Both the position numbers and the translations under genes were made by a program. Below are positions 9,011-18,947 of a stretch of 64,000 nucleotides of DNA, in pieces. The notes beneath the pieces are model-generated. The model was given only the letters and a program-made list of their open reading frames with translations. It did no database searches and was not told where the DNA came from. The first letter of the stretch is position 1, and the number at the start of each line of letters is the position of its first letter. Origin of the DNA: Thiobacillus sp. (GTDB lineage Bacteria; Pseudomonadota; Gammaproteobacteria; Burkholderiales; Thiobacillaceae); the NCBI RefSeq assembly GCF_018780105.1, contig NZ_JADMKC010000002.1, forward strand, positions 124,001-188,000. Direction: 5' to 3'.

Positions 9011-9188
9011 GAAAAATTCTCCAAGTTGATGGGTCAGGCCAGACTTGGACGGGACACCGTCTTGGGGACGCTGCAAAGAAATATTGCGACGACCGGATAC
9101 CGGGGGCAGGCGCCCCGACCGGCGGATGGTATGTCAGTGCATCACGCGCTGTCCAGCCGACAGGCGCGAGCGGGGTTTCAGCGAAGGT

Positions 9189-10544
<1,356 letters not shown>

Positions 10545-11062
10545 CGTCACAAGCAATCCTCCCGGGTTGGCGCGCTGTGCCTGAGCCCTCTGCCACACAC
10601 GCGCAAACCTTGACTCCGTCCGCAACAAAGAGACGAACCCTTCAGACAAGCAGTATTTTTTATTGTGGAGAACAGCTTGTTGTCAAACAGGAAATCCTGA
10701 TTGATGAAGCGCGCTGAGGCTGCTTGCTGAATTGAGCGGTTCTGTCCTGGCGCGTTGTCGCGCCCCTTCAAACTGAATATTTTGCCGATCTTGACTGCCC
10801 GTCGTGCCGTCCTCATGCATGCGGGTACCAAGCGCATTCCGTTTGGGAAAAGAACGTGCCAAACGGTAGGTGCAAATTAGATACACCTGCAAAAAAGTAA
10901 AGCGCTTAAATCCAAGCGACTGTTTTGATTGCACAAATTCAATGGGCCCCAAAAACTGCCGGCTGCCGGTGTCCAGAATTTGAAACACCTGCAGCGTGCG
11001 TCGCGCAGTGCTCATTGCGCCAGAAAACAAAAAAACCGTTTCGTTTCATGTGCTTGTGTTTT
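10545..11062. other. Intergenic control region of the Fap-like operon
   Basis: About 520 bp between the divergent regulator gene and the sigma-54 promoter. I see no convincing gene. It is A+T-richer than its surroundings and long enough to hold upstream activator sites for the enhancer-binding protein; I could not identify a repeated operator with confidence. Confidence 0.5.
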
Positions 11063-11078
11063 TGGCACGACTGTTGCA
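11063..11078 (+). promoter_or_regulatory. Sigma-54 (-24/-12) promoter
   Basis: TGGCACGACTGTTGCA matches the sigma-54 consensus TGGCACG-N4-TTGCA exactly, with GG and GC separated by the required 10 bp. It lies about 80 bp upstream of the ATG of the first Gly-rich gene and downstream of a divergent GAFTGA-containing activator gene. Transcription would start near 11089. Confidence 0.9.
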
Positions 11079-11158
11079 AAGGGCTTGCCTGAGCGGGTGT
11101 ATCCCGTTCTTGCACACTCGGTTATCCAGTCGTCAAGCCAACTTCAAGGAGAGGCATA

Positions 11159-13327
11159 ATGAACAAGACTCTTTTATCCACAGCCATTGCGATGGCGCTC
11201 GGGGTATCCGTCCAGGCCTGGGCCAACCCCACCAATAACGCGACGCAATTCGACAACGACGGCGACGCCTCTCAGACGGCGACGGCGGATTCGAACCAGT
11301 CCGGGCAATCCGGCGCGGCCGCCAACGAGTATTCGCAAGCCAACCAGAACACGAAGAACCGTTCGGCCACGCAAACCGGCAACACCGGCGCGACCGCCAG
11401 CGACGACTCGAGTGCGTATCAATACAACGATTCGTACAACACGACGGGGTCCTACAACGAGGACTCCAACAATACCCAATCCCAGAACAGCCATTCGTTC
11501 AACACCGACGTGTCGGCCAAGACCGAGCTCAATGGCAAGGTGTTCGACAACACCGTGCATGACATCGGCAACTACGCCGCGGGTGGCAGTCGCGCCGGTG
11601 ATGGCGCGAGCGGCGGCAACGGCGGCAATGTCGAGCAAAACAGCTTCAGCATGTCGCTCGGTGCGGGCGGCGGCGATGCCGGTTCCGGCGGCGATGGTTA
11701 CGCCAAGGCGATCGGTGGCGACACCGATGCCGGTGATGGCGCCAAAGGCGGCTCCGGCGGTGACGGCGGCTTTGCCATGGGCGGCTTCGGCGGCAAAGGC
11801 TATGGCGGCTCCGGCGGTGACGGCGGCAATGCCGGAGCCGCGAGCGGCGGCAGCGGTGGTTCCGGCGGCGATGGCGCCAGCGGCTATGGCGGCGACGGCG
11901 GCGAAGGCGGCAACTCCGGCCTCGCAGCAGGCGGCCTCGGCATCGGCGGCAGTGGCATTGGCGGCGATGGCGGCAATGGCGGTGACACCGGCAACGCCAG
12001 CGGCGGCGACGGCAGTGGCGGCAAAGGCTGGGCCGGTTCGGGCGGCGATGGCGGCAATACCGCCAATGCCACCGGCGGCAATGGCGACGGCGGCAGCGGC
12101 TACGGCGGTGACGGCGGCAACGGCGCCGATGGCGGCAAAGGCATCGGTGGCGACAGCGGCAGCTTCACCGCCAGCGGTGACGGCGGCAAGGGCTCGGGCG
12201 GCGACAGCGCTTCGATCTCGGCAACCGGCGACGGCGGCAAAGGCTATGCGGGCGATGCCAGCAACGGCAGCAGCGGCGGCAACGCGACTGAAGTCGGCGG
12301 CATTTCCGTCAGCAACAGCGGCGGGGTGAGCCAGAACCCCGGCACCACCAATGGCAATGCGGATGCCACCAATACGCCGTCCGAAGGTAGCGACAACGCC
12401 TCGGCCGACGCAGGCAACACCGCCAATCCCACCAACTCCAGCGAAACCGGCGTCGCTACATCCGGCGCGGGGACCGGCGGCACCGCAACGGCGGGCGCAG
12501 GAACCGGCGCAGCCAACGGTGGCGCGGCCAACGGCGGCGCCAGCGGCAGCACCAATGATATGAGCGCAGGCGGAGTCGCCACCGGCGGCACCAGCGGCGC
12601 GTCCACCGGCACCAGCACGGCTGGCGCAGGGAGCGGCGGCGCAGGCGGCTCGGGCGCGGCAGGTGCAACCGGCACCGGCGCAGAAGGCACGGGTGCAGCG
12701 GGTACCAATACCGCAGGTAACGGCGCGTCCAGCGGCAATGGTACAGGCGCGACGGGCACCGGCGCGGCAGGCACCAACACGGCGGGCGCAGGCGCTGCAG
12801 GCGCGACCGGGTCAGGCGCTGCGGGTACCGGCGCGGCCGGCACCAGCATGGGCGGCGCCGGCGCGGTCGGGGCGACCGGCACCGGCGGCGCAGGCGGCGC
12901 AGGGGCAGTCGGCGCGGCCGGCACCAGCACCGGCGGCAGTGGTGCAGCAGGTGCGACCGGCACCGGTGGCACCGGTGAAGGCGGCGTCGCAGGCGCTGGC
13001 GGCACGGGTGCCGCTGGCGGTGCTGGCGGCGCAGGCGGTACCGGCGGCGCGGCGACGGCCAACGGCGATGGCGGCGCCGGCGGCAATGGCGGACTGGGCG
13101 GCAACGCCACCAGCAGCGCCATGGCATCGGCCACCACCGGCAACGGCGGCGTGGGCGGCAACGGTGGCGACTCGATGGGCGGCAATGCCGGCACCTTCGA
13201 TGCGTCCAACAACATGACGGGCAGCCTGTCGAACGGCGCAGGGATCATCTCGGTGTCGCAAAACACCGGCGCCAATGCGCTAACCCAGATCGGCGTCACC
13301 GTGCAGGCCAACCTGACGGTTCAATAA
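11159..13327 (+). CDS. Giant Gly-rich secreted protein 1 (candidate Fap-like fibre subunit)
   Basis: A 722-residue exported protein. Signal peptide MNKTLLSTAIAMALGVSVQA; an N-terminal region (about 25-140) rich in Asn, Gln, Ser and Asp, with a TELNGKVFDNTVHDIGN segment; then about 220 residues of GGDGG/GGNGG-type repeats; a Ser/Asn linker; and about 200 residues of Gly-Ala-Thr-Ser repeats (GTGAAGTNTAGAGAAGATG type). It ends in a non-repetitive tail, NGAGIISVSQNTGANALTQ..., which recurs in the next gene. The Q-x2-G-x-N-x-L-x-Q spacing is reminiscent of amyloid repeats. Ribosome site AAGGAGAGGC. First gene behind the sigma-54 promoter. Role as matrix or amyloid fibre is inferred from operon context. 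Confidence 0.8.
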   Translation: MNKTLLSTAIAMALGVSVQAWANPTNNATQFDNDGDASQTATADSNQSGQSGAAANEYSQANQNTKNRSATQTGNTGATASDDSSAYQYNDSYNTTGSYNEDSNNTQSQNSHSFNTDVSAKTELNGKVFDNTVHDIGNYAAGGSRAGDGASGGNGGNVEQNSFSMSLGAGGGDAGSGGDGYAKAIGGDTDAGDGAKGGSGGDGGFAMGGFGGKGYGGSGGDGGNAGAASGGSGGSGGDGASGYGGDGGEGGNSGLAAGGLGIGGSGIGGDGGNGGDTGNASGGDGSGGKGWAGSGGDGGNTANATGGNGDGGSGYGGDGGNGADGGKGIGGDSGSFTASGDGGKGSGGDSASISATGDGGKGYAGDASNGSSGGNATEVGGISVSNSGGVSQNPGTTNGNADATNTPSEGSDNASADAGNTANPTNSSETGVATSGAGTGGTATAGAGTGAANGGAANGGASGSTNDMSAGGVATGGTSGASTGTSTAGAGSGGAGGSGAAGATGTGAEGTGAAGTNTAGNGASSGNGTGATGTGAAGTNTAGAGAAGATGSGAAGTGAAGTSMGGAGAVGATGTGGAGGAGAVGAAGTSTGGSGAAGATGTGGTGEGGVAGAGGTGAAGGAGGAGGTGGAATANGDGGAGGNGGLGGNATSSAMASATTGNGGVGGNGGDSMGGNAGTFDASNNMTGSLSNGAGIISVSQNTGANALTQIGVTVQANLTVQ

Positions 13328-13334
13328 ACCGTGA

Positions 13335-13361
13335 TCCCGGCGCTGCATGGCAGCGCCGGGA
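13335..13361 (+). repeat. Intercistronic hairpin after Gly-rich gene 1
   Basis: CCCGGCGCTG and CAGCGCCGGG pair around a four-base loop, without a U-tract. A stable hairpin without termination features between two operon genes is typical of mRNA processing or stabilising elements that set different expression levels. Confidence 0.6.
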
Positions 13362-13404
13362 CGGGAACGCGAACCGCAATGCCAATTCTGTTTAGGAGAA
13401 TGAA

Positions 13405-15636
13405 ATGAACAAGACCCTGTTATCCACCGCCATCGCGCTGGCGTTTGGCATGTTGGCCCAGGCCTGGGCCAATCCCACCAACAATGCCGGCGGGTTCGGC
13501 TATCCCGGACCCGTGAGCACCTCGTCCGAAGAGAACGGATCGTTCGGCTACGCCGCGTTCGACAACGACGGCGCAGCCAGTCAGGAAGCGACCGCGATCA
13601 ACGACCAGTCCAGCCAGACCGGCGCGGCGGCCAACGAGTATTCCTCGGCGTCGCAAGACTCCGAGAACCGCGATGCCACCCAGGAGACCAATTCCGGCGC
13701 GGTCGCCAACGACAATTCCGTGGCGAAGCAGTACAACAACTCGAAGAACACGGATTCATCGCACAACGACGATTCCAACAATAGCTTTTCGCAAAACCAC
13801 GGCGCATTCAACACCGAGGTGTCGGCCAAGACCGAACTCGAAGGCAAGGTGTTCGACAACCGGGTGTACGACCTCGGCAACTCGGCCAAGGGTGGCAGCA
13901 AGGCCGGCGACGGCGCAGCGGGCGGCAACGGCGGCAACAGTTCGCAGGACACCGCCAGCAAAGCCTGGGGCGCCGATGGCGGCTCGGCGGGTGATGGCGG
14001 ACGCGGTTCGGCCATGGCTATCGGCGGCGATACCACTGCAGGCGAGGGTGCCCGCGGCGGTTCCGGCGGCGACGGCGGTTCGGCCATCGGCGGCATCGGC
14101 GGTACCGGGGTCGGCGGCGATGGCGGTTCTGGTGGCGACGGCGGTTCGGCCTACGGTGGCGACGGCGGTTACGGCGGCGACGGCGGCAAAGGCAGCGGCG
14201 GCGACGGCGGCGACGGCGGCAAAGGCGGCGCTGCACTCGGCGGCCTTGGCGTGGGTGGCTCCGGGATCGGCGGTGACGGCGGCAATGGCGGCAACACGGC
14301 GGACGCCGACGGCGGTTCGGGCTACGGCGGCAGCGGCTATACCGGCTCCGGCGGCGACGGCGGCAACACCGGCAACGCAACCGGCGGTAACGGCGATGGC
14401 GGCAAAGGCAGCGGCGGCGACGGCGGCAATGGCGGCGACGGCGGCATGGGGATAGGCGGCGACAGCCTGGCCATCACCAAGACCGGCGACGGTGGCAAAT
14501 CCTACGGCGGCGACAGCAAGGCGATGTCGTTTACCGGCGACGGTGGCAAAGGTTCAGGCGGCGACAGCGATAACACTTCGAGCGGCGGCAACGCCATTGG
14601 AGTCGGCGGGATTTCCGCCGCCAACAGCGGCCTGGTTAGCCAGGAACCGTCCACCACCAATGGCGACGCCAACGCCAGCAACAACCCGATCGACCAGAGC
14701 GATGACGCGACCGCAACGGCGGGCAACGTGGCCAGTCCCGGCAACAGCAGCGTGACCGGGGAGGCCAACTCCAACACAGCCAATGGCGGCGATGCCAGCG
14801 GCGGTCTGGGTGACGGCACCGCCACAGCGGGTAATGGCACCGGTGCGGCAAGCGGCAACGCCAGCGGCACCAGCGGTGGCGGCAACAGCAACGGCGGCGG
14901 CAGTGGCGCGGCCGATGGCAGCAGCCTGGCGGCCGATGGCAGTGGCGCGGCCGGCGGCGCAGGCGCAGCAGGCGCAGCAGGTACCGGTGCAGCCGGAACC
15001 GGCGCGGCCGGCAGCAACACCGCAGGTGCAGGCGCATCCAGCGGCGACGGCACCGGCGCAACCGGCACCGGCGCAGCGGGCACCAACACCGCAGGCGCGG
15101 GCGCAGTCGGCGCAGCCGGCACCGGCGCGACCGGCACCGGCGCCGCGGGCACCAGCGCAGGTGGCAATGGCGCGGCGGGGGCTGAAGGTAACGGCGGCGC
15201 AGGTGGCGCAGGCGCAGTCGGCGCCACCGGCACCAGCACCGGCGGCGCAGGGGCGGTCGGCGCAGCCGGCACCGGCGGCACCGGCGAAGGCGGCCTGGCC
15301 GGCAACGGCGCAAGCGGCGGGTCGGGCGGCGCAGGCGGCAACGGCGGCGCAGGCGGCACGGCGGACGCCAGTGGGCCTGGAGGTGACGGCGGCGATGGCG
15401 GCATGGGCGGCAACGCCACCAGCGAAGCCATGGCATCGGCTACCACCGGCAACGGCGGCGCAGGCGGCAACGGCGGCAACTCGCATGGCGGAGATGCGGG
15501 GGTCTTCAATATCTCCAACAACATGTCCAGCAGCGTGACCAACGGCGCCGGCATCATCAGCCTGTCGCAAAACACCGGGGCCAATGCCCTGACCCAAGTC
15601 GGCGTGACGGTTCAGGCCAATCTGAACGTTCAGTAA
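13405..15636 (+). CDS. Giant Gly-rich secreted protein 2 (paralogue of protein 1)
   Basis: A 743-residue paralogue of the preceding protein with the same plan: signal peptide MNKTLLSTAIALAFGMLAQA, an Asn/Gln/Ser-rich N-terminal region with TELEGKVFDNRVYDLGN, long GGDGG repeats, a Ser/Asn linker, Gly-Ala-Thr repeats and the tail NGAGIISLSQNTGANALTQ. It differs by an extra N-terminal segment (NAGGFGYPGPVSTSSEENGS) and more GGDGG units. Ribosome site TTTAGGAGAATGAA. The near-identical tail of two otherwise drifting repeat proteins argues that it is the part recognised for export or polymerisation. Confidence 0.8.
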   Translation: MNKTLLSTAIALAFGMLAQAWANPTNNAGGFGYPGPVSTSSEENGSFGYAAFDNDGAASQEATAINDQSSQTGAAANEYSSASQDSENRDATQETNSGAVANDNSVAKQYNNSKNTDSSHNDDSNNSFSQNHGAFNTEVSAKTELEGKVFDNRVYDLGNSAKGGSKAGDGAAGGNGGNSSQDTASKAWGADGGSAGDGGRGSAMAIGGDTTAGEGARGGSGGDGGSAIGGIGGTGVGGDGGSGGDGGSAYGGDGGYGGDGGKGSGGDGGDGGKGGAALGGLGVGGSGIGGDGGNGGNTADADGGSGYGGSGYTGSGGDGGNTGNATGGNGDGGKGSGGDGGNGGDGGMGIGGDSLAITKTGDGGKSYGGDSKAMSFTGDGGKGSGGDSDNTSSGGNAIGVGGISAANSGLVSQEPSTTNGDANASNNPIDQSDDATATAGNVASPGNSSVTGEANSNTANGGDASGGLGDGTATAGNGTGAASGNASGTSGGGNSNGGGSGAADGSSLAADGSGAAGGAGAAGAAGTGAAGTGAAGSNTAGAGASSGDGTGATGTGAAGTNTAGAGAVGAAGTGATGTGAAGTSAGGNGAAGAEGNGGAGGAGAVGATGTSTGGAGAVGAAGTGGTGEGGLAGNGASGGSGGAGGNGGAGGTADASGPGGDGGDGGMGGNATSEAMASATTGNGGAGGNGGNSHGGDAGVFNISNNMSSSVTNGAGIISLSQNTGANALTQVGVTVQANLNVQ

Positions 15637-15644
15637 AACGACAC

Positions 15645-15672
15645 CCCGGAGTCGCGTTGCGATTCCGGGGAT
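15645..15672 (+). repeat. Intercistronic hairpin after Gly-rich gene 2
   Basis: CCCCGGAGTCGC and the near-complementary GCGATTCCGGGG form a stem with a short loop, again without a U-run. It mirrors the hairpin behind gene 1 and separates the two large substrates from the smaller downstream genes. Confidence 0.55.
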
Positions 15673-15690
15673 TTCCGAAAGGAAGCTGTC

Positions 15691-16044
15691 ATGCACACCA
15701 CAAACACACTTCTGAAAACGATACCGATTCTGATACTGGCTTTTTCTTTGCAGCCCGCCTGGGCCGACTCCGGCCCTGACATTCCGGGCAGCGACACGCT
15801 TTTCGATGCCCTTGTTTCCGACGATCTTCTGGCAGGTCAGCGCGGCAAGGCGCTGATTCCCACCAACACCAACAACCTGGATGGCGCCGTGTACGACAAC
15901 GCGGCCAGCGATCTGGTGACGGGTTTCAACATGGTCAGCGATGGTTCGCTGGCGAACAACGCCGGGCTCAACACCGTGATCCAGAATTCGGGCAACAACG
16001 TGCTGATTCAAAACGCCGTGATCCTGAATATCCAGATGCAATAA
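15691..16044 (+). CDS. Small exported protein of the Fap-like operon
   Basis: A 117-residue protein with a signal peptide (LLKTIPILILAFSLQPAWA). The mature part has SDDLLAGQRGKAL, a GAVYDNAASDLVTG stretch recalling KVFDN-V-D-G in the Gly-rich proteins, and a C-terminus (LNTVIQNSGNNVLIQNAVI) with the same QN-[ST]-G-x-N-x-L-x-Q pattern as their tails. It may be a minor fibre component or chaperone in the position of FapA/FapB of Pseudomonas; sequence alone does not decide. The C39 peptidase gene follows after 12 bp. Confidence 0.7.
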   Translation: MHTTNTLLKTIPILILAFSLQPAWADSGPDIPGSDTLFDALVSDDLLAGQRGKALIPTNTNNLDGAVYDNAASDLVTGFNMVSDGSLANNAGLNTVIQNSGNNVLIQNAVILNIQMQ

Positions 16045-16056
16045 GGAGCGAATGAG

Positions 16057-16737
16057 ATGCGCGTGATCGCTCTTTTTCTGACGGTGCTGGTCGCGATGTC
16101 CGGCGCGCGGGCCGGCATGGTCGACATTCCGGGCGCGGGTTCCGGCTCCTACAACTTCAAGACCATGAGCATGAAGGAGCGGCAGTTCCGCTACACCGTG
16201 CGCCAGCAGTACGACTTCAGTTGCGGTTCCGCGGCGGTCGCCACCCTGCTCACCCATCATTACGGCGAGCCGACCCGGGAAGAAACCGTGTACAGCGCCA
16301 TGTGGGAAACCGGCGACCAGACCAAGATCCGCAAGGAAGGTTTCTCCATGCTCGACATGAAGCGCTTCCTCGAGTCGCGCGGCTATGCCGCCAACGGTTA
16401 CAGCGCCAACCTGGAAAAACTGTCCAGCGTGGGCGTGCCGGCCATCGTGCTGATCCGCGACGGGCGCTACAACCACTTCGTCGTCGTCAAGGGCGTACGC
16501 GATGGCCGGGTGGCCTTCGGCGATCCGGCCCAGGGCGCGCGGGTGATGCCCTTGCCCGAGTTCGAACGCATGATGATCAATCACATCGTGTTCGTCATTA
16601 ACGGTCATACCGACAAGGTGATATTCAACAATCCGAAAGACTGGCGCGTGCGGGAAAAGGCTCCGGTCGGCATCGCCGGCACGCTCGGCGATCTCGCCAA
16701 TTCCACGCTGTTGCGCCGGCCGACGGGCGAATTTTAA
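16057..16737 (+). CDS. C39-type cysteine peptidase, FapD-like
   Basis: A 226-residue exported protein (signal MRVIALFLTVLVAMSGARA) with a C39-like papain fold. QQYDFSCGSAAVATLLTHHY contains Cys56; GRYNHFVVVKG contains His140; FGDPAQG contains Asp156. Unlike C39 domains of ABC exporters it is free-standing and periplasmic. In the Pseudomonas Fap system FapD is this kind of protein and is needed for amyloid export. Ribosome site AAGGAGCGAATGAG; 12 bp from the preceding and 11 bp from the following gene, so co-transcribed. Confidence 0.85.
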   Translation: MRVIALFLTVLVAMSGARAGMVDIPGAGSGSYNFKTMSMKERQFRYTVRQQYDFSCGSAAVATLLTHHYGEPTREETVYSAMWETGDQTKIRKEGFSMLDMKRFLESRGYAANGYSANLEKLSSVGVPAIVLIRDGRYNHFVVVKGVRDGRVAFGDPAQGARVMPLPEFERMMINHIVFVINGHTDKVIFNNPKDWRVREKAPVGIAGTLGDLANSTLLRRPTGEF

Positions 16738-16748
16738 GGAGACGGATC

Positions 16749-17528
16749 ATGTCCGCCCTGCGTATCTGGATCGTGCTGCTGAGCCTGCTTTCGGGTGGAC
16801 TCGCGCACGCATCGTATTCATCTTTCGACAACGCGCCCCGCGCCAGCGATGAAGTGCTCGACCGCATGCGCGGCGGCTTCGTCGTCAGCTGGAACGGCCT
16901 GGAATTCCTGCTGCCGTTTTCCATCAGCGGCATCGAGCGTCTGACCCAGATCAACGGCCAGACCTATATCAATGGCGAACTGATGACGGCGGCGCTCAAC
17001 CCGCGGGCGCTGGCGCCCTTCCAGCAAGCCCTGCCCGTCAGCGTGAACGTGCCGGCGCCGGTTGCCGCCGCGGACGGCGGTGTGCGCGAAGACATGAACG
17101 CATCACCGGTTGATCCGCCTGCGCAAACCGCAAGCGCGGCGGATACCGTCGCACAGACAGGCGCCAGCGGCGTCAGCGGCACACCGGGGGACAGCGTGGC
17201 AGGCGCTAGCGCCGCCAGCGGCAGTCCCGCGGAAATGGCTGCTGCGCCAGCCGACAGTCCGCCGGCATCAGAACCTGTAACACCGGCGCCCGCGACGCAG
17301 GTCAGCACGAACGGCTCGCTGATCGTGATCCAGAACGGCGTCGCCAATGCGGTCGTACTGCCGCCCAATGTCTCGCTCGATTCGCTGGCAACCTTCATCC
17401 AGAACTCGGTGAACAATCAGGTGATCCGCAATATCACCACCCTGAGTCTCACCGTCGAGGCGCAAATGCTCGCCATGCAGGCGCGGCTCAATGCCATCCA
17501 CAACCAGAGCCTGAACGGCTTGCGCTGA
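16749..17528 (+). CDS. FapE-like exported protein with double-glycine motif
   Basis: A 259-residue protein with signal peptide (IWIVLLSLLSGGLAHA), then SDEVLDRMRGGFVVSW, a Pro/Ala/Ser-rich linker (about 100-190) and a conserved C-terminal part (SLIVIQNGVANAVVL, FIQNSVNNQVIRNITTLSL) that shares the IQN-S-x-x-N-x-x-x-x-N pattern with the other substrates. EVLDRMRGG resembles the leader motif cut by C39 peptidases, with Leu at -7 and Met at -4 relative to GG. Equivalent by position and tail to FapE. Last gene of the operon; the bidirectional terminator follows 25 bp later. Confidence 0.7.
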   Translation: MSALRIWIVLLSLLSGGLAHASYSSFDNAPRASDEVLDRMRGGFVVSWNGLEFLLPFSISGIERLTQINGQTYINGELMTAALNPRALAPFQQALPVSVNVPAPVAAADGGVREDMNASPVDPPAQTASAADTVAQTGASGVSGTPGDSVAGASAASGSPAEMAAAPADSPPASEPVTPAPATQVSTNGSLIVIQNGVANAVVLPPNVSLDSLATFIQNSVNNQVIRNITTLSLTVEAQMLAMQARLNAIHNQSLNGLR

Positions 17529-17552
17529 AGCAGCTGCCGGCACACGTTGAAT

Positions 17553-17587
17553 TAAAAAGGCCAGGCAGCACCGCCTGGCCTTTTTAA
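17553..17587 (+). terminator. Bidirectional terminator between the Fap-like operon and the fapF-like gene
   Basis: AAAAAGGCCAGGC, short loop, GCCTGGCCTTTTT is symmetrical, so it can stop transcription from both the rightward operon and the leftward channel gene. Confidence 0.9.
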
Positions 17588-17606
17588 TGGAGGGGTCTTG
17601 CCGGGG

Positions 17607-18881
17607 TCAGAACTTCATCGGCAGCCGCAGGGTCATCGTGGTGTCCGGCGTGTCCTCGGTCAGTCCGGCGCCTATCGTCAGGTTCAGATTGGTCGTCTTG
17701 TTGAGGCGGTAGGCGAAGGTGGTTTGCAGGGTGCCGAGCTGCACATCGAGACCTTGGTTTGCGATGCCTTCGAAGGTCGATTTCTCGATCCAGGTGTGCT
17801 CGTAGCTCACGCTGAACGAGCTGCGTTCGTTGAGCGACAGTCCCATGCCGAAGTTGAGGCCGAACGAGTCGCCCGGGTCGACTTCGCCGATGAACTCGGT
17901 CCCGACCATTTCATTGACGTCGCGCTTGATGTTCCAGGTGTAATTGAGGCCGCCGAAGAACACCACCGGATCGGAGGGCAGTACCCCGGACAGACTCGGC
18001 TGCAGGCTGTAGAAACCGGAACCGGTCGCAAGCTCGGTCGGCAGGTTGAACAGCGGGTCGTATTCGACTTCGTAAACGTCCTTGCCGGTGCGGCTCTTGA
18101 AGCGCAGCCCGGCAATGTAGAACGCGCCATCGTCGCGCGGCGCATTGAGCTGGTAGCGCGCCGCCAGCTCGATGTCGCCGATGCCGTTGCCGTCGGCGCT
18201 GAACAGTTCGTTTTGCGAAGTGGACGTGATCGAGCGCGCCAGCGTGTCGTCGGTGCGGTAGATATAGGGCACGCGGGCTTCGACCTCGAAGCGATTGGTC
18301 ACGCCGTAGCGCCCGCCCAGGTTCAGGATCCAGTTGGTGCGATTGGCCTGGCTCACATTGATTTCGCCGATCAGCACCGCATTCAGCACGCTGAAGCCGA
18401 TGACGGACAGGCGGTCGGACGAGTTGTAGACGTATTGCAGATAAGGATCGAAAACGAAAGTGCCCTTGGGCGTCATGATGCTGGGCTCGGAGAACAGGTT
18501 CACCGCATCCAGCACGTTGTCCACCCGCTCTGCGGAATCCGGCCCGCGCCCGCGGTACTTCGACTCATCGGCTTCGGACACCTGCACCGGGTTGATATCC
18601 ACCGGCATCCCCAGCTGCAGTTGCATCGCCTCGATGCTGCGCCGGGTTTCCTGCAGCGATTGCTTGTGCTGTTCCAGTTTCCTGAGCTCGGCCTCCAGCA
18701 GTTGCTGCTGTTCGGTGAGCTTTTTCGACTGCGCTTCCAGTTGCAGACGCAGCGCATCCAGCTCCGCCTGTTCGGGCGCCGCCGCAGCAGCCTGGCCGAA
18801 CTGGGCGGCGAGCAGCGCGCCGAGGCCTATCCGGGTTTTCCATGAAGTGCGCTTGCGAGCTGCCGTCACAGGTTTATTCAT
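17607..18881 (-). CDS. FapF-like outer-membrane channel (coiled coil plus beta-barrel)
   Basis: A 424-residue protein with an N-terminal signal (RIGLGALLAAQFGQAAAA), a heptad-patterned coiled coil at about residues 38-95 (LEAQSKKLTEQQQLLEAEL), and then a beta-barrel domain of alternating amphipathic strands ending in Phe (TMTLRLPMKF), the usual outer-membrane C-terminus. FapF of Pseudomonas is a trimeric coiled-coil-gated barrel that exports the amyloid subunits, and length and layout fit. It is convergent with the substrate operon, not inside it, so it has its own promoter in 18882-18985. Ribosome site AAGGGGGA. Confidence 0.82.
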   Translation of the reverse strand: MNKPVTAARKRTSWKTRIGLGALLAAQFGQAAAAAPEQAELDALRLQLEAQSKKLTEQQQLLEAELRKLEQHKQSLQETRRSIEAMQLQLGMPVDINPVQVSEADESKYRGRGPDSAERVDNVLDAVNLFSEPSIMTPKGTFVFDPYLQYVYNSSDRLSVIGFSVLNAVLIGEINVSQANRTNWILNLGGRYGVTNRFEVEARVPYIYRTDDTLARSITSTSQNELFSADGNGIGDIELAARYQLNAPRDDGAFYIAGLRFKSRTGKDVYEVEYDPLFNLPTELATGSGFYSLQPSLSGVLPSDPVVFFGGLNYTWNIKRDVNEMVGTEFIGEVDPGDSFGLNFGMGLSLNERSSFSVSYEHTWIEKSTFEGIANQGLDVQLGTLQTTFAYRLNKTTNLNLTIGAGLTEDTPDTTMTLRLPMKF

Positions 18882-18947
18882 ATATCCCCCTTATTGGAAT
18901 GGCCGCTTTGCATGCGGCCTCTATATGAATAGACGCTGTGCCGTATT

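Noticed and set aside
11560-15400. CRISPR-like or minisatellite array in the GGCGGC-rich DNA
   Set aside because: The repeats are in-frame codons of Gly-rich proteins, with no constant repeat and unique spacer alternation.
11174-16608. Long open frames on the minus strand opposite the Gly-rich genes (for example 12244-13311 and 14554-16608)
   Set aside because: They result from GGC-rich codons, whose complements rarely give stop codons. Their products are low-complexity Pro/Ala/Arg or Ala/Gly strings with no ribosome sites.
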